The notes under the pieces were generated by a model that searched no databases, was not told the origin of the DNA, and worked only from the letters and a program-made list of their open reading frames with translations. Both the position numbers and the translations under genes were made by a program. A stretch of 64,000 bases of DNA from G020354785 sp964461435 (GTDB taxonomy: Bacteria; Bacteroidota; Bacteroidia; Bacteroidales; UBA10428): NCBI GenBank assembly GCA_964461435.1, contig CAYWUI010000003.1:1-64000 (forward strand). The letters run 5' to 3'. The stretch's first letter is position 1. Every line of letters starts with the position of its first letter. Shown piece after piece: positions 1 to 8,769 of this stretch.

Positions 1-1458
1 TCACCTTTTGATGATAGCATAATGGTCGTTAACAGCACATTTACAAATAATGTTGCCAATGGCGGCAAGGGAGGGGGACTGCTTATCGGCGGAGGAAATA
101 CGGAAGATCTTGTATATGTTGCCAACTGCACATTCACAGGTAATACAAGCGGAGTGGGTGGTGCCCTCACGGTATATGCTGACAGTGCCCTTCTTGATAA
201 CCTGGTAATCAGCGGTAATACCTCTGTGTCAGGTGCAGGTGCAGGCATATCCATCGTCGGTGGGGATATCATGATTACAAATTGTACTGTTATCAACAAT
301 ACTGCAGGGAATAAAGGAGGCGGCATCTCGGTGTCATATCGCTCCCACACCTATATACACAACACTACTATTTCAGATAATCATACCGACGGAGAGGGTG
401 GAGGTATACTTACAAGGGGCAACCTTGCACTTGACTTCGTTACTCTAACAAATAACACATCAGAAGGTGTAGGCGGGGGATTAGCATATGTACAGCCCGA
501 AACTACCCCTGATCACGGGATCTATATCAAGAACTCCGTCATAGCAGACAACTTCGACGGCACAATGACGCACCCCAATATATTTGACGATTCCTGCAGG
601 GTATTTTCCGGCGGATATAACCTGATAGATAACCTGGGGAACTATGAGTTCAGAAATAACACTATGGGTGATATCTTCGGTGATACTGCCAAAACGACTA
701 CCGCCAATGGAGGAGCCACAAAACTTAATGAGATTATTGATCCTATGCTGGGTGAGCTTGAAGGTGACTGGCATATGTACAGGGTGCCCCAGATAGGGAG
801 TCTCCTCCTTGATGCGGCCTCCCTGACAAATGTCCTTGGTGAACCGGTAAATCGTGACCAGATAGGTAACAGCAGGCCCGTCAACCAGGGTTGTGATATA
901 GGTGCTGTTGAAAGGCAGCTTATTAATGTTGATGCAACAGTCTCTGATGTCAGCCCTTCAGGTTTCACAGTGGCACTATCACCGCCGGTGGACGGACTCG
1001 ATGATTCCAATTTTATGCTCGACAACGGCGGAAATGTCACCGCAGCAACAACACTTGACGGGGGAATGACTTACTCCGTAACAACCGATGAACTTGCAGA
1101 AGGCGTCACTTATACCTTAGATATAGCAGAAGAATGGTATGCTTTTACAGTCGGGGGTGATGATATCTATATCGAACCTGTTATCGAGCCTGCCGGACTT
1201 GCAAATACCACGGTAAATAAACTGGCTGTATATCCCAATCCGGCCAACGGAACAATGTATATCAATATACCCGGAGATTACAGCCAGGGCACTGCTGCCG
1301 TTTCCATACTGGATATAAGCGGACGCCTGGTTAAAATGTATGATGTTTCACTAAGCGGACAGTTAATCCTCGATATTTCAGATATCGTATCCGGTATTTA
1401 TTCGATAAAGATATCATTAGTTAATATGGTATATTCAGGCCGGTTAATAATTATGTAA
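1..1458 (+). CDS. Beta-helix surface protein with T9SS type A sorting domain (5' partial)
   Basis: The reading frame is open from base 1, so the start codon and signal peptide lie upstream of the window. The visible part carries repeated strands rich in N-x-T and GG-G turns (for example NCTFTGNTS and NSVIADN), typical of a right-handed parallel beta-helix. The region ending in GNSRPVNQGCDIGAVE matches the 'choice-of-anchor Q' motif that follows such helices in secreted Bacteroidota proteins. The last ~75 residues form a T9SS type A C-terminal domain, beginning near VYPNPANGTMYI and ending GRLIIM. Export across the outer membrane by the type IX system and surface attachment or release are inferred from that domain. 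The ligand or substrate is not identifiable; beta-helices of this kind occur in adhesins and in polysaccharide-active proteins. Confidence 0.85.
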   Translation, partial: SPFDDSIMVVNSTFTNNVANGGKGGGLLIGGGNTEDLVYVANCTFTGNTSGVGGALTVYADSALLDNLVISGNTSVSGAGAGISIVGGDIMITNCTVINNTAGNKGGGISVSYRSHTYIHNTTISDNHTDGEGGGILTRGNLALDFVTLTNNTSEGVGGGLAYVQPETTPDHGIYIKNSVIADNFDGTMTHPNIFDDSCRVFSGGYNLIDNLGNYEFRNNTMGDIFGDTAKTTTANGGATKLNEIIDPMLGELEGDWHMYRVPQIGSLLLDAASLTNVLGEPVNRDQIGNSRPVNQGCDIGAVERQLINVDATVSDVSPSGFTVALSPPVDGLDDSNFMLDNGGNVTAATTLDGGMTYSVTTDELAEGVTYTLDIAEEWYAFTVGGDDIYIEPVIEPAGLANTTVNKLAVYPNPANGTMYINIPGDYSQGTAAVSILDISGRLVKMYDVSLSGQLILDISDIVSGIYSIKISLVNMVYSGRLIIM

Positions 1459-1490
1459 TTAACCGGACCATAAGCATATTGACATCGACG

Positions 1491-1524
1491 AAAAAGGGCT
1501 GTCTCAGAAGGGCGGCCTTTTTTC
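1491..1524 (+). terminator. Probable intrinsic terminator after the beta-helix gene
   Basis: An AAAAAGG arm at 1491-1497 pairs with CCTTTTT at about 1516-1522, around a loop containing GTCTCAG, and a run of T follows. The stem has a mismatch next to the loop. It lies 33 bases after the stop codon of the beta-helix gene and before the GH94 gene. Confidence 0.6.
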
Positions 1525-1560
1525 TTTGCTGGTTTTTATTCAATTCTAACAATAGTTATT

Positions 1561-1568
1561 TATATTTG
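1561..1568 (+). promoter_or_regulatory. Candidate -7 box (TATATTTG) for the GH94 gene
   Basis: TATATTTG fits the Bacteroidota sigma-ABfr -7 consensus TAnnTTTG exactly and lies 22 bases before the start codon of the GH94 gene, just downstream of a terminator. No convincing TTTG -33 box is seen at the usual 19-21 base spacing. Confidence 0.45.
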
Positions 1569-1590
1569 GACTTCAACAATAATTATCACT

Positions 1591-3990
1591 ATGCAATACG
1601 GTTATTTTGATGACCAAAACAAAGAATATGTAATTACCAGTCCGGATACGCCTAAATCATGGAGCAATTACCTGGGATCAACGGAGTATGGTGCGATTAT
1701 TACCAATAATGCCGGAGGATACAGCTTTTACAGGTCAGGCGGGATGGGCCGCTTTATGAGGATGAGATTCAACTCTGTTCCCATGGACCAGCCAGGACGC
1801 TACATATACATTCATGATGCCGGCTCCGGTGATTTCTGGTCCGCCTCATGGCAGCCTGTCGGAAGACCCCTTGACAAGTACAAGTCCGAATGCAGGCATG
1901 GTACCGCATATACTGTTATCAAATCTGAATATTCAGGTATTATAAGTGAAACAACATATTTTGTTCCCCTGGGTAAACTGTTTGAGATATGGAAGGTCAG
2001 GCTCACGAATAACACCAGTAAAAAGAGGCAGCTGAAAGTTTTTACTTATGCAGAGCTGGCGGGCAACTGGAGTGCAATAGATGACCTTTTAAATATCCAG
2101 TATGTACAATACATAACTACGATGAAGGTAGTTGATAATATTATTGATCATGGCACCAATATTAATATACCCGCGATGCCTGACAATTTTATGGAAAAGG
2201 ACCAGGGCAGGCATACCTTCCAGGCTTTAGCCGGAGCAAAGGTTGCAGGATACGATACCGACAGGGAAGTATTTCTCGGGCCATACCGTACATATGCAAA
2301 TCCTCTTGTGGTCGAAAAAGGAAGATGTAACAATTCACTGGCATATGGCGATAACCCGTGCGCTGTGCTTCAGTCCGATATTACCCTGGCGCCGGGAGAA
2401 ACAAAAGAGTTTCTTGTTATTATGGGCGTTGGTAAAGCCGAAAATGAAGGGAAAAAAGCAGTGAAAGAATTTGACGATATCTCAAATGCCGGTAAGGAGC
2501 TTGAAAGGTTGAAAAGACACTGGCATAATCTTATGCAGGGCATAAGTGCACAAACGCCTGATGAAGAGCTTAACAGCACTATAAACACATGGGGTATTTA
2601 TAACTGCCTCATCACCTACGCCTGGTCGAGGGCAGCAAGCCTCATTTATACGGGTATAGACCGGGATGGACTGGGGTATCGCGATACTGTCCAGGATCTG
2701 CTGGGCGTGTTCCATTCAATACCCGAAGAAGCGAAAGAACGCCTCGAACTGATGATTACCGGTCAGGTATCTTCAGGGGGGGCCATGCTCGTCATCCAGC
2801 CATTCTTTCATAGCCCGGGAAAAGAAAAAGCACCGGCTGAAGAACTGTACAGATCTGATGACTGCATGTGGCTCTTCAATGCCATACCTGCCTATGTTAA
2901 AGAAACAGGTGATATTGATTTTTACAATAAGGTCCTCCCCTATGCCGATAAGGGTGAAGATACAGTCTTCGGACATATGAAAAGGGCAATAGTGTTTAAC
3001 ATGCAGCGCAGGGGCAAGCACGGACTGCCATTCGGATTATTTGCAGACTGGAATGATTGCCTCAGGTTCGGATATAACGGGGAGACTGTTTTTGTGGCAA
3101 TGCAGTTGCGGCTGGCACTGACAGTTTACATTGAAGTGGCCCGGATATTAAATAATAATGCGGAGGAGTTGTGGGCTCGCCCGCTGCTCGAAGAGCTGGA
3201 TAAAAACATCCAGGATAATGCATGGGATGGCGGATGGTTTATCAGAGGATACAGGGTCGACGGATTAAAATTCGGATCCAAAGATGTGCCTGAAGGGCAG
3301 ATATTCCTTAATCCCCAGACATGGGCAGTAATTAGCGGCGCTGCAACACGAAATCAGGCACAAACAATTATGAAAAATGTGAAAGACAAGCTTTTCACCG
3401 AATACGGACTGGCACTTTGTGAGCCTCCCTATACAAATTCCGATTACAACATTATACGCTCCCAGTTATTTAACCCCGGACTGAAAGAAAATGGGGGCAT
3501 ATTCGTCCATACACAGGGATGGGCAGTGATGGCTGAAGCTATGCTGGGCAATGGCGACCAGGCATATAAATACCTGAGAGCATATCTGCCGGCAGCTTTC
3601 AATACAAAGGCTGAAATACGGGAAATAGAACCCTATGTCGTATGCCAGTCAGCACACGCAAAGTACAGCCCAAAACACGGCGCTTCAAGAATACCTTGGT
3701 TAAGCGGCTCAGCTACATGGACATATCACGCTATAACCCACTATATACTGGGAATAAGACCCGAATATGACGGACTGAGAATCGACCCCTGTGTGCCCTC
3801 TGACTGGAAAAAATTTACTGTTAAAAGAACATTCAGGAAAAAAAAGTTTGATATTACCGTTATCAATGAAAATAAAATACAAAAAGGTGTTACTAAAATA
3901 ATATTTAACGGCGAGGAAATTAAGGCTGATATCATCCCTGTCAGCAAAATGAAAGATTATAATGAAGTGATGGTTATTATGGGAAATTAA
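1591..3990 (+). CDS. GH94 family disaccharide phosphorylase (cellobiose/chitobiose phosphorylase-like)
   Basis: A 799-residue protein without a signal peptide, so cytoplasmic. Its length matches cellobiose and N,N'-diacetylchitobiose phosphorylases (about 800-820). The N-terminal part (about 1-280) looks like the beta-sandwich of glycosyltransferase 36/GH94 proteins (GYFDDQNKEYVIT, then SWSNYLGSTEYG). The rest is the (alpha/alpha)6 barrel, with the family motif ADWNDC; D486 is the expected general acid. Family members cleave a beta-linked disaccharide with inorganic phosphate, giving a sugar 1-phosphate and saving ATP. The exact substrate cannot be read from the sequence; cellobiose and chitobiose are the leading candidates. 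No transporter or glycoside hydrolase lies next to it, and it appears to be transcribed alone from a promoter at about 1561. Confidence 0.88.
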   Translation: MQYGYFDDQNKEYVITSPDTPKSWSNYLGSTEYGAIITNNAGGYSFYRSGGMGRFMRMRFNSVPMDQPGRYIYIHDAGSGDFWSASWQPVGRPLDKYKSECRHGTAYTVIKSEYSGIISETTYFVPLGKLFEIWKVRLTNNTSKKRQLKVFTYAELAGNWSAIDDLLNIQYVQYITTMKVVDNIIDHGTNINIPAMPDNFMEKDQGRHTFQALAGAKVAGYDTDREVFLGPYRTYANPLVVEKGRCNNSLAYGDNPCAVLQSDITLAPGETKEFLVIMGVGKAENEGKKAVKEFDDISNAGKELERLKRHWHNLMQGISAQTPDEELNSTINTWGIYNCLITYAWSRAASLIYTGIDRDGLGYRDTVQDLLGVFHSIPEEAKERLELMITGQVSSGGAMLVIQPFFHSPGKEKAPAEELYRSDDCMWLFNAIPAYVKETGDIDFYNKVLPYADKGEDTVFGHMKRAIVFNMQRRGKHGLPFGLFADWNDCLRFGYNGETVFVAMQLRLALTVYIEVARILNNNAEELWARPLLEELDKNIQDNAWDGGWFIRGYRVDGLKFGSKDVPEGQIFLNPQTWAVISGAATRNQAQTIMKNVKDKLFTEYGLALCEPPYTNSDYNIIRSQLFNPGLKENGGIFVHTQGWAVMAEAMLGNGDQAYKYLRAYLPAAFNTKAEIREIEPYVVCQSAHAKYSPKHGASRIPWLSGSATWTYHAITHYILGIRPEYDGLRIDPCVPSDWKKFTVKRTFRKKKFDITVINENKIQKGVTKIIFNGEEIKADIIPVSKMKDYNEVMVIMGN

Positions 3991-4051
3991 CCATTGCAGC
4001 AAACTATTTTATGCGCAGATTGTTAATTATTATACAACAGATATAGATAAT

Positions 4052-4237
4052 ATGAAATTTATAGTAATTTTTATAATAACGATAATATTTCTGGCTCTCA
4101 TAGTACTAAGCCTTGTTTTTAATAACCTGTTAACAAGGAATAAAAATAAAAATACATCTTCTTATTGTGCAACGAAAGGGGAAGGTTACATATGCGGATG
4201 CGGCGGCATTGAAAATTGTAATAACGGAAAAGTATAG
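4052..4237 (+). CDS. nqrM: NqrM-like Na+-NQR maturation protein (small membrane protein)
   Basis: A 61-residue protein with one N-terminal transmembrane helix (about 2-26) and a short cytoplasmic or periplasmic tail holding four cysteines, C39, C48, C50 and C56. One helix followed by C...CxC...C is the hallmark of NqrM (DUF539 family), which is required for iron incorporation into the NqrD/NqrE site of Na+-NQR. In gamma-proteobacteria nqrM sits at the downstream end of the nqr operon after apbE. Here it sits at the same end but on the opposite strand, 33 bases from the apbE stop codon. The assignment rests on the cysteine pattern, size and neighbourhood together; sequence identity to studied NqrM proteins looks low. 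Confidence 0.75.
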   Translation: MKFIVIFIITIIFLALIVLSLVFNNLLTRNKNKNTSSYCATKGEGYICGCGGIENCNNGKV

Positions 4238-4270
4238 AAATACTAACAGGAACATACCCTGGCTCAAATA

Positions 4271-5296
4271 TCATTTTTCATGTAAATAACTCTTCAATCC
4301 CGGTGTAATGTAAGTCACGTAATTTCCCTTATCATCGCTGAATACCAGGTAAGCTTCCAGTTCCTTATGCCTGGGCAGGAAATCCTTCGCCTCATCCAGT
4401 CCCATTACCATTAATGCTGTAGCATATGCGTCGGCTGTCATACAATCTTCTGCTAAGACCGTAACACTTAACAGATTCTTAAAAACCGGATATCCTGTTT
4501 TCGGATCAATAGAATGAGCATACTTTATGCCGTTCACTTCATAAAACTTACGGTAATTCCCTGAAGTTGCAAGCGAACGGTTCCGAAGCTCCACTATTGC
4601 CTGCAAATAGGTCCCCGGTATTATATTCTTCTCTAAAGGCCTATCAATGCCAATCCGCCATAAATTTCCTTCTGCGTTGACACCCCTTGTCCTTATTTCA
4701 CCGCCTATCTCTACCAGATAGTTTCGTATTCCCTTTTTATCCAGAAAGTCAGCTGCAACATCAACGGCATACCCCTGGGCTATGGCATTACAGTCAAGCA
4801 TCATTTCTTTGTACTTCTTAATGATTTTCCTGTCCTCAATCATCACCTTTTCCATCCCTATATATTGCAGAAGGCTGTCAATCATTGCACTGTCAACATC
4901 AGCTTTTTCAGTAAAGCCAAATCCCCATGCGTTGACCAGCGGTGCTACCGTAATATCAAAAACTCCGTCTGTAGCTTTATATACCTCATAAGCTTTATTG
5001 AACACCTTAATAAAATGGTCATTAATGTTAACACCGGTTTCGTTTCTGTTTATTTGTGAAATGATTGATCCGGGTATATAGGTTGAAAATGTATTATCAA
5101 AATCAGATAATAATGAATCTATTTCGTTTTGCAGGTTTTTGCTATCTCTGCTTTCATAGGTAATATGATAGGAGGTTCCCTGTGTGAAGCCTGCCAGCTT
5201 TATGTATTCTCCCCTGGAACATCCGCTGCCCGCTAATAATAATATAACTGCATTTATTATAATTATAATAGCAACATTTTTGATATTCTTTTTCAT
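4271..5296 (-). CDS. apbE: FAD:protein FMN transferase ApbE (lipoprotein)
   Basis: ApbE transfers FMN from FAD to a threonine of flavoproteins such as NqrB and NqrC. Family signatures are present: TDGVFDITVAPLVNAWGFG, DCNAIAQGYAVD with EIGGEI downstream, SLATSGNYRKFY, HSIDPKTGYP and the metal-binding TADAYATALMVMG. The chosen start gives MKKNIKN, a hydrophobic stretch and a lipobox-like cysteine (AGSGC), which predicts a periplasmic lipoprotein; an upstream ATG at 5317 would add seven polar residues before it. It is the last gene of the nqr operon, 75 bases after nqrF, and so sits next to its expected substrates. Length (about 341) is normal for the family. Confidence 0.95.
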   Translation of the reverse strand: MKKNIKNVAIIIIINAVILLLAGSGCSRGEYIKLAGFTQGTSYHITYESRDSKNLQNEIDSLLSDFDNTFSTYIPGSIISQINRNETGVNINDHFIKVFNKAYEVYKATDGVFDITVAPLVNAWGFGFTEKADVDSAMIDSLLQYIGMEKVMIEDRKIIKKYKEMMLDCNAIAQGYAVDVAADFLDKKGIRNYLVEIGGEIRTRGVNAEGNLWRIGIDRPLEKNIIPGTYLQAIVELRNRSLATSGNYRKFYEVNGIKYAHSIDPKTGYPVFKNLLSVTVLAEDCMTADAYATALMVMGLDEAKDFLPRHKELEAYLVFSDDKGNYVTYITPGLKSYLHEK

Positions 5297-5371
5297 ATAA
5301 TTACAGGAATGCGTCATAACAAACTGATATTATTGAATTTTTATTATGCCCGTTATTTAAAGCCTGCGGAT

Positions 5372-6625
5372 TTATATTCCAAAGTCGTCATATGCAAGCA
5401 TCTTATCGGGAACACCAAGGTCGCGCAGCATTTTTTGAACTGCTTCATTCATTAAAGGGGGGCCGCAAAGATAATATTCAATTTCCTCAGGCTCTTCCAG
5501 TTTACTAAGGTACTTATCAAGTATTACCTGGTGGATAAACCCGGTATGGCCCTTCCAGTTATCCTCTTCCTTTGGCTCTGACAGGGCGAGATGGAACTTA
5601 AAATTAGGAAACTGCTTTTCCATTTTTTTAAATTCTCTTTCATAAAAAATTTCATGTTTCGATCTTGCCCCGTACCAGTAACTTACTTTCCTTTTTGTCT
5701 GCTCTGTATAGAAAAGGTGCATAAGTTGCGACCTCAGGGGTGCCATTCCGGCTCCACCCCCGATATAAAGCATTTCGCGGTCTGTATCCCTGATAAAGAA
5801 ATCACCGTAAGGACCTGAGACTGTCACCTTGTCACCGGCTCTCCTGGAAAATAAATAAGAAGAACAGATGCCAGGCGGCACATTTTTAAATATATTCCTG
5901 TTGCTATCCCAGGGGGGAGTGGCAATCCTGATATTAAGCTTTATAATATTCCCTTCTGCCGGATAATTTGCCATTGAATAAGCCCTGAAAGTTTCTTCGG
6001 AATTTACTGCCTTCAGGCTCCACATGTTATACAAATCCCACTCATCCCTGAATTCATCCTTAACATCAATATCCCTGAAATTCATTTTAAACCGGGGTAC
6101 ATCTATCTGAATATAAGCCCCCGATCTAAAATTTAAAGCTTCTTCTGAAGGTAATTTTAATACTAATTCCTTAATGAATGTAGCAACATTTTTATTTGAG
6201 ACCACCGTACAATCCCACTTCCTTATGCCCAGTATCTCTTCTGCTATCTTAATTTTTAAATTCTGCCTGACCTTAACCTGGCAGCTCAACCTCCAGTGAT
6301 CATTCTGCTCTTTGCGGGTAAAAAATCCGGTTTCTGTAGCCAGTATTGAACCTGCGCCCTCCAAAACCTGGCACTTACATACTCCGCAGGTCCCTCCTCC
6401 CCCGCATGCCGAAGGCAGGAATATCCCCTGATTTGACAACGTGGTTAACAGCGATGAGCCCGGAGGAGCCTTATAATCTTCATCATTTATGGTTATAATT
6501 ACTTCACCCTGGGGCGTTAATTTTTTGCGTGCGTAAAGCAGTCCTGTTATCAGGACTAAAATAATAACCTGAAATATACCTATACTAATAAGAATAACGC
6601 CGACCTGTGAAATCAGAAATATCAT
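5372..6625 (-). CDS. nqrF: Na+-NQR subunit F (NADH dehydrogenase, 2Fe-2S/FAD)
   Basis: The NADH-oxidising entry subunit of the sodium pump. One N-terminal transmembrane helix (about 5-31) anchors it. A ferredoxin domain follows, with cluster ligands C74, C80, C83 and C115 (ACGGGGTCGVC and later SCQV). The C-terminal half is a ferredoxin-NADP reductase fold: RAYSMAN is the FAD-binding motif, GGGAGMAPLRSQ binds nucleotide, and YLCGPPLMNEAV and the YDDFG terminus are typical of NqrF. At 417 residues it is of normal length. It lies 21 bases after nqrE in the operon. Confidence 0.97.
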   Translation of the reverse strand: MIFLISQVGVILISIGIFQVIILVLITGLLYARKKLTPQGEVIITINDEDYKAPPGSSLLTTLSNQGIFLPSACGGGGTCGVCKCQVLEGAGSILATETGFFTRKEQNDHWRLSCQVKVRQNLKIKIAEEILGIRKWDCTVVSNKNVATFIKELVLKLPSEEALNFRSGAYIQIDVPRFKMNFRDIDVKDEFRDEWDLYNMWSLKAVNSEETFRAYSMANYPAEGNIIKLNIRIATPPWDSNRNIFKNVPPGICSSYLFSRRAGDKVTVSGPYGDFFIRDTDREMLYIGGGAGMAPLRSQLMHLFYTEQTKRKVSYWYGARSKHEIFYEREFKKMEKQFPNFKFHLALSEPKEEDNWKGHTGFIHQVILDKYLSKLEEPEEIEYYLCGPPLMNEAVQKMLRDLGVPDKMLAYDDFGI

Positions 6626-6646
6626 ATTATATGTTATAAAAAATCA

Positions 6647-7264
6647 TTATAGCTTGATTCCCATAAAGCTCATAAAAGCTATACCCATCAATCCGGTTAT
6701 AATAAATGTGATGCCCAGGCCTTTAAGAGGATCAGGCACATTTGAGTATCTAATCTTCTCACGTATAGCAGCAATTCCGACAATAGCTAAAAACCAGCCA
6801 ACTCCTGATCCCAATCCGAATGATGTGGCCTCGAGTATGGAGTTATATTCACGCTGCTGCATAAACAAGGAACCCCCAAGAATTGCACAGTTTACAGCTA
6901 TAAGAGGTAAAAATATACCAAGGTTATTATACAAAGTGGGAGAAAACTTTTCAATAATCATCTCAACAAGCTGTACCATCGATGCAATGACCGCGATAAA
7001 CATTATAAATGTCAGGAAACTTAGATCAACATCAATTAAGCTCTTGCTGATCCAAACCAAAGCACCCTCTTTGAGTATATAATTCTCTATAAGGTAGTTT
7101 ATAGGGACAGTGATGCCAAGAACAAATATCACCGCTACTCCCAGGCCAACAGAAGTTTTGACTGTTTTCGATACCGCCAGGTATGAGCACATACCCAGAA
7201 AATATGCGAAAATCATATTGTCAATAAAGACAGACTTTACAAATATGTTTACGATGTTCTCCAT
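6647..7264 (-). CDS. nqrE: Na+-NQR subunit E (membrane, iron site)
   Basis: A 205-residue integral membrane protein with about six predicted helices. FAYFLGMCSYLAVSK near the start holds the conserved cysteine of the first half-repeat, and LIAVNCAILGG the cysteine of the second. In Na+-NQR structures NqrD and NqrE form an inverted-repeat pair that binds an iron centre through four cysteines and passes electrons from NqrF to NqrC. Spacing to nqrD is 9 bases. This is the centre that NqrM helps to assemble, which fits the NqrM-like gene at 4052. Confidence 0.96.
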   Translation of the reverse strand: MENIVNIFVKSVFIDNMIFAYFLGMCSYLAVSKTVKTSVGLGVAVIFVLGITVPINYLIENYILKEGALVWISKSLIDVDLSFLTFIMFIAVIASMVQLVEMIIEKFSPTLYNNLGIFLPLIAVNCAILGGSLFMQQREYNSILEATSFGLGSGVGWFLAIVGIAAIREKIRYSNVPDPLKGLGITFIITGLMGIAFMSFMGIKL

Positions 7265-7273
7265 AATCGGTGG

Positions 7274-7921
7274 TTAATTTGTTTCTATTAAATCCCTGTT
7301 TTTACTTCTCTGCACCCATATTATTATTCCAACTGTTATCAGGGCCATAGGGGGCAGTATCATCAGTCCGTTATTCAGGTATCCTGTATTATAAATACCC
7401 ATTTTCTCAAGCACAGGATATTCCCAGATTGTGCCTGAACCCAGCAACTCCCTGAAAAAAGCTACAACTATAAGTATAATCCCATATCCTGCAGCATTGC
7501 CAACTCCATCAAGAAACGACTGCCATGGCTTATTGGCCATAGCAAAAGCTTCAAGCCTCCCCATAATTATGCAATTAGTAATTATCAACCCGACAAAAAC
7601 CGAGAGCTGCCGGCTCACATCATAAGCATATGCCTTCAGTATAAGGTCTACCAAAATTACCAGCGCGGCAACTACTGTCAGCTGTACAATAATTCTTATC
7701 CGCGGTGGTATGGACTTCCTTAATGCGGAGATAACAACATTTGAAATCGCCAGTACAGCCATCACTGCCAGGGCCATAACAACCGAAGGTTTAAGGCTGA
7801 CGGTAACTGCCAGTGCTGAACAAATACCGAGTACCTGGACTGTTATAGGATTATCCTTGCCTAAAGGCCCTTTAAGCAGTTTCATGTTCTTACCCGAAAA
7901 TAAAGGTTCCTTGTCGTTCAT
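7274..7921 (-). CDS. nqrD: Na+-NQR subunit D (membrane, iron site)
   Basis: An integral membrane protein of about 215 residues, paralogous to NqrE, with LGICSALAV and ITNCIIMGRLEAFA carrying the two conserved cysteines. I chose the ATG at 7921 because AAAAGAAG stands 5-12 bases upstream of it. An in-frame GTG at 7927 would add two residues and overlap the nqrC stop. With the ATG start there are two bases between nqrC and nqrD, consistent with translational coupling. The protein pairs with NqrE to hold the intramembrane iron site. Confidence 0.96.
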   Translation of the reverse strand: MNDKEPLFSGKNMKLLKGPLGKDNPITVQVLGICSALAVTVSLKPSVVMALAVMAVLAISNVVISALRKSIPPRIRIIVQLTVVAALVILVDLILKAYAYDVSRQLSVFVGLIITNCIIMGRLEAFAMANKPWQSFLDGVGNAAGYGIILIVVAFFRELLGSGTIWEYPVLEKMGIYNTGYLNNGLMILPPMALITVGIIIWVQRSKNRDLIETN

Positions 7922-7923
7922 AA

Positions 7924-8751
7924 TCACTTCTTTTGTTTATTAATAAAAATTTCGTACCCTGAGAGGCAGTCATCCAGCATATTTTCAACTCCCTTGCTTG
8001 TTACGGTACTTCCCGATATCGCATCTACACCATGTATATCATTGTGATCTGCCCCTCCCTTGATAACCTTTATAGAAACAAATCGTGTATCTTCAAATAA
8101 CTTTTTCCCGCGAAACCTGGCCTGGAATTTTGGTGTGGATATGGTAGCTCCCAGTCCGGGTGTTTCAGTCTCATGACCAAAATAAGTACCATAGACAGTA
8201 TTAAAATCATCTTCCAGCGAGAGATATCCCCATATAGGGCCCCACAAACCTTTTCCTCTCATGCTAAAAATATAATAAGTATTATTGTCTTTTTTACAAA
8301 TGAAAACAGGAAGCTGGCGCGTTTCCTCTATCTTCCGTCTCTCAGAGTCTATAGCGGCCTTGTCTTTTTCTTTAAATTTGATGATAGAGCCGAGAAATAT
8401 TCTGAAAGGACTCATCTTCTCAACACTGGCATTGCCTGTAAGGACATTAATCTTCTGAATTTTCGACAATTCTTCTTTCATGTCAACAGAAAAGGCATCA
8501 ACATCTTTAATCTTCTCCCCTTTTATGTTGATCACATAACTTTCAATGATATATTTATTGAATAATTGTTCGGCATTTTTTGTGTCACTGCTAATGTTTA
8601 CAGAAGTAAGGATATTTTTCATCTGCTCCAGCTCTTCATTTTTTATTTGCCTGGGCTTCAACCGGATATATGCAGATGCGAGTAACGTAGCTACAACAAC
8701 AACCATTATTGTTGAGAATATTACGATATACAAATTACTGAATAGTTTCAT
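7924..8751 (-). CDS. nqrC: Na+-NQR subunit C (covalent FMN)
   Basis: One N-terminal transmembrane helix (about 8-28) and a periplasmic FMN domain. The flavinylation motif is DAISGSTVTS, with T249 the expected FMN-bearing threonine; the family form is SGAT, so alanine is replaced by serine here. TPGLGATIS is a second conserved segment. ApbE attaches FMN through a phosphoester bond; the subunit then relays electrons between the NqrD/E iron site and NqrB. At 275 residues it is slightly longer than the Vibrio protein. It follows nqrB by 18 bases. Confidence 0.96.
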   Translation of the reverse strand: MKLFSNLYIVIFSTIMVVVVATLLASAYIRLKPRQIKNEELEQMKNILTSVNISSDTKNAEQLFNKYIIESYVINIKGEKIKDVDAFSVDMKEELSKIQKINVLTGNASVEKMSPFRIFLGSIIKFKEKDKAAIDSERRKIEETRQLPVFICKKDNNTYYIFSMRGKGLWGPIWGYLSLEDDFNTVYGTYFGHETETPGLGATISTPKFQARFRGKKLFEDTRFVSIKVIKGGADHNDIHGVDAISGSTVTSKGVENMLDDCLSGYEIFINKQKK

Positions 8752-8769
8752 CCTTATACTTTATAACTA

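Noticed and set aside
6654..7082. A plus-strand frame opposite nqrE
   Set aside because: Antisense to nqrE; nqrE has all family landmarks and correct spacing.
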